Shown one piece after another: positions 1 through 4,007 of a stretch of DNA of 7,340 bases. A program made the position numbers and the translations under genes. Source of the DNA: CAZYBG01 sp964645155 (lineage in GTDB: Bacteria > Pseudomonadota > Alphaproteobacteria > Rhodobacterales > Rhodobacteraceae); the NCBI GenBank assembly GCA_964645155.1, contig CAZYBG010000131.1:1-7340 (forward strand), written 5' to 3'. The notes beneath the pieces were generated by a model, which had not been told where the DNA came from, did not search any database, and worked only from the letters and a program-made list of their open reading frames with translations. Numbering within the stretch: the first letter of the stretch is position 1; every line of letters starts with the position of its first letter.

Positions 1-1014
1 AATGGCCGGGATTTGCGCCGCCAAATGGCCGGCTTTATCTCCGCCGTTGACACAAGGGCAATCCTGCGGGCGGTTCTTCTCTACCTCGCGCTTTGCGCCC
101 CGGCGCGCTGCACGCTGCAGGAGATGTGGAGGATCATCGCGAGCCCCAAGCGGCTGGAACGGACGGTCGAAGGGATGCGTCTTTCCGATGCGCTCGGCGG
201 TGTTCTCACCGATCTCGGCGATGACCTCGCGGTGCAGATGGAGGACAGCCCGGAGCAGTTCGGCGACTTCCGCGCTGGTGCCGTCCAGGTGCTCGATATC
301 TACGAGCCCGGAGGCTTCCTTGCGGAGGCGGTCAGCGGATCGGATGTCAGCCTTGCTGACCTTAAGGGCGGAAAGGTGAGCGTCTATCTCGCCTTCCCGC
401 AGGACCGGATCGCCACGCACGGCACAGCCCTCGGACTGATCGTCAACCAGGCGATCACGGCGGTCGGCAGATCGAACCGCAAGGGCGAAGTGCTCTTCCT
501 GCTCGATGAGTTTGCCAACCTCGGCAGGCTCTCGGGGCTGGCCGAAAGCCTGACAGCGCTGCCGGGCCTCGGCGTGCGGGTCTGGATGTTCGTCCAGGAG
601 CTTGCCGAACTGACCCGCCTCTACGGCCCGAACACGGCCACCACCGTACTCTCACAGGCGGAGGTGAAGCAGTTCTTCGCGGTCGGAAGCGACCAGCTGG
701 CGCAAGCGCTGTCAAAGGCGCTCGGGCAGACGACGGTGAAGACCCGGAACTACAACTTCGGGCCTTTCGCCGACAGCGATGTCAGCGAAAGCGTCTCGGA
801 ATCCGGCCAGCCGCTGATGCGGCCGGACGAGATCACGCTGATGGATCGCAGCGAGCAGCTGCTGTTCGTCAAAGGCGCGCGGCCCATCCGGGCGCAGCGC
901 GTCCCGTTCTGGTTCGTTTCGCCCTGGGGGAGCTGGGCGGCAGACAACCCCGTCGAAGGCTCCTACCCAAGCGTCAAGCCTCTGCTGAGGCTCGACTATC
1001 GAAAGAAAGGATAA
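1..1014 (+). CDS. VirD4/TraG-family type IV coupling ATPase, C-terminal half (5' partial)
   Basis: The reading frame is open to the first base of the window, so only the last 337 residues are visible. Coupling proteins are inner-membrane hexameric ATPases that bring the relaxase-DNA complex to the type IV secretion channel; family members are usually about 550-700 residues. The N-terminal membrane helices and the Walker A loop would lie upstream of the window. Visible is a Walker B strand, EVLFLLDEF, with the acidic pair D169/E170 (visible-residue numbering, codons from 505), followed by ANLGRL. The conserved glutamine motif WMFVQE (Q199) and a following LYG come next, then the typical C-terminal pattern of a ferredoxin-like VirD4/TraG domain. 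Its stop is 4 bp from the next ATG, so it is probably co-transcribed with the next two genes. It is the main evidence for a conjugative element. Family assignment is firm; the exact subfamily (TraG versus VirD4) is not resolved, so no symbol is given. Confidence 0.88.
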   Translation, partial: NGRDLRRQMAGFISAVDTRAILRAVLLYLALCAPARCTLQEMWRIIASPKRLERTVEGMRLSDALGGVLTDLGDDLAVQMEDSPEQFGDFRAGAVQVLDIYEPGGFLAEAVSGSDVSLADLKGGKVSVYLAFPQDRIATHGTALGLIVNQAITAVGRSNRKGEVLFLLDEFANLGRLSGLAESLTALPGLGVRVWMFVQELAELTRLYGPNTATTVLSQAEVKQFFAVGSDQLAQALSKALGQTTVKTRNYNFGPFADSDVSESVSESGQPLMRPDEITLMDRSEQLLFVKGARPIRAQRVPFWFVSPWGSWAADNPVEGSYPSVKPLLRLDYRKKG

Positions 1015-1018
1015 GGCC

Positions 1019-1366
1019 ATGAGTGAATTCGAGATCAAGGTGGTGAGTGCGCGCCCCAAGCGGCGCGAAGGGCTGACGCGGCGCGGCTTGAGGATGACCT
1101 TCAGGGCGATCCGCGCGGTGCTGATACGGCCAAGATTGCTCGCCGCATCGGGCCTTGCCGTCTTCCTGCTGACCGTCGGCACGCCGCATGTCGGCTTTGA
1201 ATACGAGTGCGGGCACCCGATGAGCGGCCCCGGTACCTGCCGCAACGTCCTGTGGTGCGCGTACTACGGCGTCCAGGGACGGCGGGTGGAATTCCCGCGC
1301 GATGGAGAGAGCTGTAGGTTTGTGACGTTCCTGCCGCTCGATGTGAACAAACTGATCGGAGGATGA
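1019..1366 (+). CDS. Small single-pass membrane protein with four periplasmic cysteines, unknown function
   Basis: The protein has 115 residues and I do not recognise a named family. The first 39 residues are rich in Arg/Lys (RPKRREG, RRGLR, IRPR). They are followed by a hydrophobic segment at about 40-58 (LLAASGLAVFLLTVG), which by the positive-inside rule puts the N-terminus in the cytoplasm and the rest in the periplasm. The outside part has four cysteines, C64, C74, C80 and C99, in the contexts ECGHP, TCRN, WCAYYG and SCRF; an even number suits two disulfides. It starts 4 bp after the coupling-protein gene, with AAGG-type ribosome-binding sequence overlapping the end of that gene, and its stop directly abuts the next ATG. 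Tight coupling suggests a role in DNA transfer, for instance as an accessory partner of the coupling protein at the inner membrane; that role is inference only. Reading frame and topology are well supported, function is not. Confidence 0.75.
   Translation: MSEFEIKVVSARPKRREGLTRRGLRMTFRAIRAVLIRPRLLAASGLAVFLLTVGTPHVGFEYECGHPMSGPGTCRNVLWCAYYGVQGRRVEFPRDGESCRFVTFLPLDVNKLIGG
1358..1362 (+). promoter_or_regulatory. Ribosome binding site GGAGG for the 81-residue gene
   Basis: A perfect GGAGG lies inside the last codons of the preceding gene. It is 4 nt from the ATG at 1367 and 7 nt from the directly following ATG at 1370. The better spacing favours the second ATG, which would drop one residue from the protein. 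Confidence 0.6.
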
Positions 1367-1612
1367 ATGATGGACTCGTATTTCTACACGGTCGAACTCT
1401 GCGAGGACTGTGCTTACCGGCTTGAGCTGCTCGCGGCGTGCACCGGTTCCGACGACATCGCAAGCTTCGCGGCCATGGCTCTGAGCCGTGGCCTCATGGA
1501 GCTGGAGAACGATCATCGGAGTAACGCTGAAGCAGCGCTTGGTCGCCGCGTTACAAAGCCGCGCAGAAGGCCGCGCCCCACACGGGATTTCGACGACGAA
1601 ATTCCGTTCTGA
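1367..1612 (+). CDS. 81-residue ribbon-helix-helix-like protein ending in an SSB-type C-terminal tip
   Basis: No named family is recognised. Residues 5-11 (YFYTVEL) look like a single beta-strand, 12-27 a first helix ending in CTG, and 30-48 (DIASFAAMALSRGLMELEN) a second helix. This strand-helix-helix layout is that of ribbon-helix-helix DNA-binding domains, with an extra CEDC pair at 12-15. Residues 60-73 form a strongly basic, proline-rich linker (RRVTKPRRRPRPTR). The last eight residues, 74-81, are DFDDEIPF. E. coli SSB ends in DFDDDIPF, the docking peptide for RecQ, PriA, ExoI, RecO, HolC and others, and DDEIPF-type ends occur in many SSBs. There is no OB-fold and the protein is far too short for SSB, so this is not simply an SSB gene. 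It follows the membrane-protein gene with no gap and ends the operon. Working idea (inference): a DNA-bound or ssDNA-associated adaptor that recruits or competes for host SSB-binding enzymes during transfer or establishment. Confidence 0.72.
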   Translation: MMDSYFYTVELCEDCAYRLELLAACTGSDDIASFAAMALSRGLMELENDHRSNAEAALGRRVTKPRRRPRPTRDFDDEIPF

Positions 1613-1626
1613 ACGGCGCGGGAAAT

Positions 1627-1656
1627 TTGTCAGGAAACCACATCTGGTAGTAAAAT
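1627..1656 (+). promoter_or_regulatory. Candidate sigma70 promoter for the recombinase unit
   Basis: TTGTCA at 1627-1632 and TAAAAT at 1651-1656 are separated by 18 bp, in the 88-bp gap after the transfer-type operon. They are the best -35/-10 pair seen there. Transcription would begin near 1663, giving a leader of about 38 nt before the ATG at 1701. It would let the recombinase unit be expressed apart from the upstream operon. No clear operator repeat or terminator was seen in the gap. Confidence 0.42.
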
Positions 1657-1686
1657 GGAGATATAGGCACAGGATGCCGATCTCCG

Positions 1687-1700
1687 GGAAGGAAGAGGAG
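1687..1700 (+). promoter_or_regulatory. Purine-rich ribosome binding region that sets the start at 1701
   Basis: An unbroken AG-rich stretch (GGAAGGAAGAGGAG) directly precedes the ATG at 1701, with GGAAG centred 5-8 nt upstream. An in-frame ATG at 1674 exists but has only a distant GGAG (1657-1660), so 1701 is preferred. Confidence 0.5.
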
Positions 1701-2048
1701 ATGAAAGACGAACTGAGCACCACGAGCCGCAGCGATATGCGCGGCAACTTCGGTGCAGCGGCACGACCCATCGTGACCGTCGATGTCGAGAAGTATCAAA
1801 GCTACCTCGATGGATCGAACCTTAGCGAAGCGCAGAAGCGGGAGTTTCTGGAAGCGCTGTGGTCCATCGTCGTAACCTTCGTGGAGCTTGGTCTTGGCGT
1901 TCATCCGGTGCAAGAAGTCTGTGGAAAACCGGAAGACGCGGCATTGCCGAGCCCCAAGGAGTCCTTCGATCAGGTAAGATCGTCAGGCACCGAAAAGCAG
2001 GAAGAACCCATCGATTCAGGCCCAAATGAGGGCCCGGAGCCAAAATGA
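1701..2048 (+). CDS. Small conserved-looking protein translationally coupled to the serine recombinase
   Basis: The protein has 115 residues with no family name I can give. Residues 1-22 are polar and probably flexible. Residues 28-75 form the likely folded core: VEKYQSYLDGSNLSEAQKRE leads into a hydrophobic helix with EALWSIVVTFVELGLGVHP, ending VQEVCG. From about 76 to the end the chain is acidic and proline-rich (ending GPNEGPEPK) and probably disordered. I recall similar proteins with an ALW-VxF-LGxGxHPVQ core next to serine recombinases in alphaproteobacterial islands and prophages; this is memory, not a search result. Its TGA overlaps the recombinase ATG as ATGA (2045-2048), a sign of translational coupling and fixed stoichiometry. 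A role as recombinase partner, such as a directionality factor, or as a regulator is possible but unproven. No HTH, membrane segment or zinc motif is evident. Confidence 0.72.
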   Translation: MKDELSTTSRSDMRGNFGAAARPIVTVDVEKYQSYLDGSNLSEAQKREFLEALWSIVVTFVELGLGVHPVQEVCGKPEDAALPSPKESFDQVRSSGTEKQEEPIDSGPNEGPEPK

Positions 2049-3742
2049 AGACGAATGACACCCAGGATCAGGCCATTGTCAAGGCCGTCATCTACTGCCG
2101 CGTATCGAGCGTGAAGCAAACGGTACGCGGCGACGGCCTGGCCTCGCAGGAAACCCGCTGCCGCGAATTCGCGAAGTACAAGGGCTATGAAGTCGTCCAG
2201 GTGTTTCGCGATGACACATCGGGCAGCCTGACCACGCGTCCTGGGATGCAGGCCATGCTGTCCTTCCTGAAGTCGCGGAAGAGCGAAGTCCATGCCGTGA
2301 TCATCGATGACATCAGCCGCCTTGCGCGCGGCCTGATGGCGCACTTCGAGTTGCGCGTGAAAATCGGCGATGCGGGCGGCGTGCTCGTCAGCCCGTCCAT
2401 CGAATTCGGAGAAGATTCTGACTCCCAGCTGGTCGAGAACCTCCTTGCGTCGGTCTCCCAGCATCAGCGCCAGAAGAATGGCGAGCAGACAATGAACCGG
2501 ATGCGCGCCCGCGTGCAGAATGGATACTGGGTGTTTCAGGCTCCGGTCGGTTACCGGTATGAGCGTGTCGGCGGGCACGGCAAGATGCTGGTCCGCGACG
2601 AACCGAACGCGAGCACCCTGCAAGAGGCCCTGGAAGGCTATGCCTCGGGCCGGTTCGCTACGCAGGTCGAGGTGAAGCGGTTCCTGGAGCGTCAACCCTC
2701 GTTCCCGAAGGACCTGCCGAACAGCGAAATTCGCAATCAGCGGGTCCATGAACTGCTAGCCCGCGTAGTATACTCGGGGTACGTTGAAGCGCCCAACTGG
2801 GGCGTGTCTCTGCGGAAGGGGCAGCATGAGGGGCTGATCAGCCTCGAAACCTTCGAGCGGATTCAGAGCCGCCTGAAGGGCACGGCCAAGGCTCCCGCCC
2901 GGAAGGACATCAACGCGGACTTCCCGCTGCGCGGGTTCATCACCTGCTCGGACTGCGGCAAGCCGCTGACGGCGTGCTGGTCGCAGGGCAAGAACCAGAA
3001 GTACCCTTACTATCTGTGCCCAACAAAGGGCTGCCCGAGCTATCGCAAGTCGATCAAGCGGGAAGAGCTGGAAGCGCAGTTTGAAGACGTGCTGCAGCGC
3101 TTGGAGCCTTCTCCGTCCTTGTTCGGACTGGTCAAGGCGATGTTCCGGGATGCGTGGGATATGCGACTTGCCCAAACGGTTGAGGCGTCCAGCGTTCTCA
3201 AGGCGAACATCAAGACCACCGAGAAGCAAATCGAACAGCTGCTCGACCGGATCGTCGAAGCATCGAACGAGTCGGTGATCTCGGCCTACGAGAAGCGGAT
3301 CGCGAAGCTGGAGCGTGAGAAGGCTCTTACGGAGGAAAGGCTGGCCGAAAGCGGCAAGCCGAAACACACCTTCGAGGAGTCGTTCGAACACGCAATGCGG
3401 TTCCTAGCAAGCCCTTGGAAACTTTGGAATAACTCCAATCTCGCGGTCAAGAAAACCGTGCTGAGACTGGCGTTTGTGGAGCCTGTGCCGTACTCCCGGA
3501 TTCAGGGACTTCGAACACCAAATTTCGCCTTTCCGTTCAAGGCGTTAGGTGAGATTTTCAACGGCAATTGCGAGATGGCGCACCCGACAGGATTCGAACC
3601 TGTGGCCTTCGCCTTCGGAGGGCGACGCTCTATCCAGCTGAGCTACGGGTGCATACCGTTCGCGAGATGCTTACGCCATGCTTACGCGAAATTTTCAGCG
3701 GCACGAAGAGCGAACCCGACATTCGCTCAAACCGTTGTTTAG
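2045..3742 (+). CDS. Large serine recombinase (site-specific integrase of the element)
   Basis: This 565-residue protein integrates and excises DNA through a 5'-phosphoserine link. The catalytic resolvase domain covers about 13-155. It holds YCRVSSVKQ with R19 and the likely nucleophile S21, a DDTSG...RPGM segment, and DDISRLARG at about 96-104 with the conserved arginines. The recombinase DNA-binding domain follows (NGYWVFQAPVGYRY onward, about 158-285). A zinc ribbon has C301-x2-C304-x20-C325-x4-C330. A coiled coil spans about 380-437, then an aromatic-rich tail. GGAG at 2036-2039 lies 5 nt before the ATG, which overlaps the upstream stop. Residues 511-536 are encoded by the antisense strand of the tRNA-Arg (HPTGFEPV...IQLSYGC) and 537-565 by sequence beyond it, so the last 55 residues are probably a by-product of the integration site rather than a conserved domain. 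The catalytic and zinc residues are intact, so it should be active. Confidence 0.93.
   Translation: MKTNDTQDQAIVKAVIYCRVSSVKQTVRGDGLASQETRCREFAKYKGYEVVQVFRDDTSGSLTTRPGMQAMLSFLKSRKSEVHAVIIDDISRLARGLMAHFELRVKIGDAGGVLVSPSIEFGEDSDSQLVENLLASVSQHQRQKNGEQTMNRMRARVQNGYWVFQAPVGYRYERVGGHGKMLVRDEPNASTLQEALEGYASGRFATQVEVKRFLERQPSFPKDLPNSEIRNQRVHELLARVVYSGYVEAPNWGVSLRKGQHEGLISLETFERIQSRLKGTAKAPARKDINADFPLRGFITCSDCGKPLTACWSQGKNQKYPYYLCPTKGCPSYRKSIKREELEAQFEDVLQRLEPSPSLFGLVKAMFRDAWDMRLAQTVEASSVLKANIKTTEKQIEQLLDRIVEASNESVISAYEKRIAKLEREKALTEERLAESGKPKHTFEESFEHAMRFLASPWKLWNNSNLAVKKTVLRLAFVEPVPYSRIQGLRTPNFAFPFKALGEIFNGNCEMAHPTGFEPVAFAFGGRRSIQLSYGCIPFARCLRHAYAKFSAARRANPTFAQTVV
3545..3566 (+). repeat. 22-bp imperfect direct repeat, left copy (recombinase 3' end)
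   Basis: This copy begins TTAGGTGAGATTTTCA and ends ACGGCA. It lies in the recombinase codons for LGEIFNG, 9 bp before the tRNA CCA end, and matches 18 of 22 positions with 3682-3703. It may be an attachment-site arm or part of a duplicated recombinase end. Confidence 0.5.
3576..3652 (-). tRNA. tRNA-Arg (anticodon CCG), intact, CCA encoded
   Basis: Read on the minus strand, the 77-nt gene folds fully. The acceptor GCACCCG pairs with CGGGTGC, the D stem is GCTC/GAGC with loop AGCTGGATA, the anticodon stem TCGCC/GGCGA closes loop CTCCGAA, and the T stem ACAGG/CCTGT closes loop TTCGAAT. It ends in discriminator G plus encoded CCA (3578-3576). The anticodon CCG is at 3618-3616 and reads the arginine codon CGG. 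The gene lies wholly within the recombinase reading frame on the opposite strand. No strong promoter was seen just upstream (3653-3700). It may be transcribed from the promoter of the broken copy 135 bp upstream on the same strand. It is probably the functional replacement for the host gene disrupted by integration; whether the host has another tRNA-Arg(CCG) cannot be told from here. Confidence 0.95.
3667..3687. repeat. Tandem 10-bp repeat with 11-bp period inside a short inverted repeat
   Basis: ATGCTTACGC occurs at 3667-3676 and again at 3678-3687. The pair is bracketed by TTCGCG (3659-3664) and CGCGAA (3685-3690), which are inverted copies. An 11-bp period places both units on the same DNA face, as for a protein-binding site. 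It lies just upstream of the intact tRNA and at the presumed element end, so a recombinase arm site or a tRNA regulatory site are both possible. Confidence 0.5.
3682..3703 (+). repeat. 22-bp imperfect direct repeat, right copy (relic of a recombinase 3' end)
   Basis: This copy begins TTACGCGAAATTTTCA and ends GCGGCA, matching 3545-3566 at 18 of 22 positions. Translated in the corresponding frame it reads LREIFSG, against LGEIFNG in the recombinase. The same frame stays open to the broken tRNA, where it reads LTSAFGGQRSTQLSYGC, against VAFAFGGRRSIQLSYGC at the intact one. It therefore looks like the worn end of a related element. Confidence 0.45.
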
Positions 3743-3787
3743 TCACTTCTTTCTTTCACCACCACCAGCCATCGCCAGAGTTGACAT

Positions 3788-3831
3788 CTGCCTTCGGAGG
3801 GCAGCGCTCTACCCAGCTGAGCTACGGGTGC
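3788..3831 (-). pseudogene. Truncated tRNA-Arg(CCG): 5' half only
   Basis: On the minus strand this 44-nt segment is the 5' half of a tRNA-Arg(CCG). It has acceptor GCACCCG, D arm GCTC-AGCTGGGTA-GAGC, and a complete anticodon arm CTGCC-CTCCGAA-GGCAG. After the anticodon stem it breaks off into unrelated sequence, so variable loop, T arm and 3' acceptor strand are missing. It matches the intact copy at 39 of 44 positions. Four of the five differences are two compensated anticodon-stem base pairs, so it was once an independent working gene. It is most simply the host attachment gene cut by the element, with its 3' half expected at the far (left) end of the element. Confidence 0.85.
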
Positions 3832-3842
3832 CCGGGGGGGTG

Positions 3843-3869
3843 ATTACACCGCGCCTGCGCGGGCGGCAA
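3843..3869 (-). promoter_or_regulatory. Possible former promoter of the host tRNA-Arg gene
   Basis: On the minus strand, TGTAAT (3848-3843) sits 11 nt before the mature 5' end of the broken tRNA, a normal place for a tRNA -10 box. A -35-like TTGCCG lies 15 bp further upstream (3869-3864), which is a short spacer; another TTGCCG gives 21 bp. Transcripts would run leftward through the broken half and on into the intact tRNA. The rest of 3832-4007 shows no other clear signal apart from GC-rich inverted repeats without T-runs. Confidence 0.25.
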
Positions 3870-4007
3870 CGGCAAATTCGGCCGCGGTGCGGCGCGCCGT
3901 GGAGTTGTTCGGCGGGCGACACAATCTTCCCGCAATCGCTTCTCACGGTGCGTCGGAGCGATTCTGCCCAACCGCCGGTACCCGCGACGATCCGACAGGA
4001 CACAGCC

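Larger units (their letters stand above)
1..3787 (+). mobile_element. Right end of an integrated conjugative/mobilisable element at tRNA-Arg(CCG)
   Basis: The stretch holds, in one direction, a conjugative coupling protein, small accessory genes and a large serine recombinase, and it ends at a tRNA gene followed by a broken second tRNA copy. Element-specific genes stop there, and housekeeping-type chromosomal genes with visibly higher GC follow. A recombinase at the edge of an island, overlapping a tRNA antisense, is the standard layout of tRNA-targeting integrative elements. The left end lies outside the window, so the element's size and whether it carries a complete type IV secretion system are unknown. 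The right boundary is placed at the breakpoint of the truncated tRNA (about 3787); it could instead lie inside the intact tRNA (3576-3652) if the intervening 135 bp is an older relic. The element identity is inferred from gene content; the exact boundary is uncertain. Confidence 0.65.

Noticed and set aside
1488..1700. Upstream extension of the 115-residue recombinase-linked gene
   Set aside because: It overlaps the 81-residue gene, crosses the candidate promoter and reads as basic low-information sequence; the strong ribosome binding region supports 1701.
3526..3544. Hairpin CGCCTT/AAGGCG with 7-nt loop as terminator for the minus-strand tRNA
   Set aside because: The stem is only 6 bp, is followed by just three T residues, and lies inside the recombinase gene; too weak to call.
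3831..3841. G-rich run next to the broken tRNA as a regulatory or quadruplex element
   Set aside because: It is a single run of seven G without the further G-tracts a quadruplex needs; it may only reflect high GC or a repair scar.
3568..3843. 91-residue plus-strand frame across both tRNA copies
   Set aside because: Its sequence is mainly antisense tRNA translation (RTCGLRLRRATLYPAELR), a familiar annotation artefact. It is used only as evidence that the second tRNA-proximal segment keeps the same frame.
3678..4007. Longer N-terminus for the S8 peptidase (in-frame start at 3678)
   Set aside because: The extension translates the tRNA relic and GC-rich intergenic DNA, and would bury the signal peptide and lipobox that begin at 4008.
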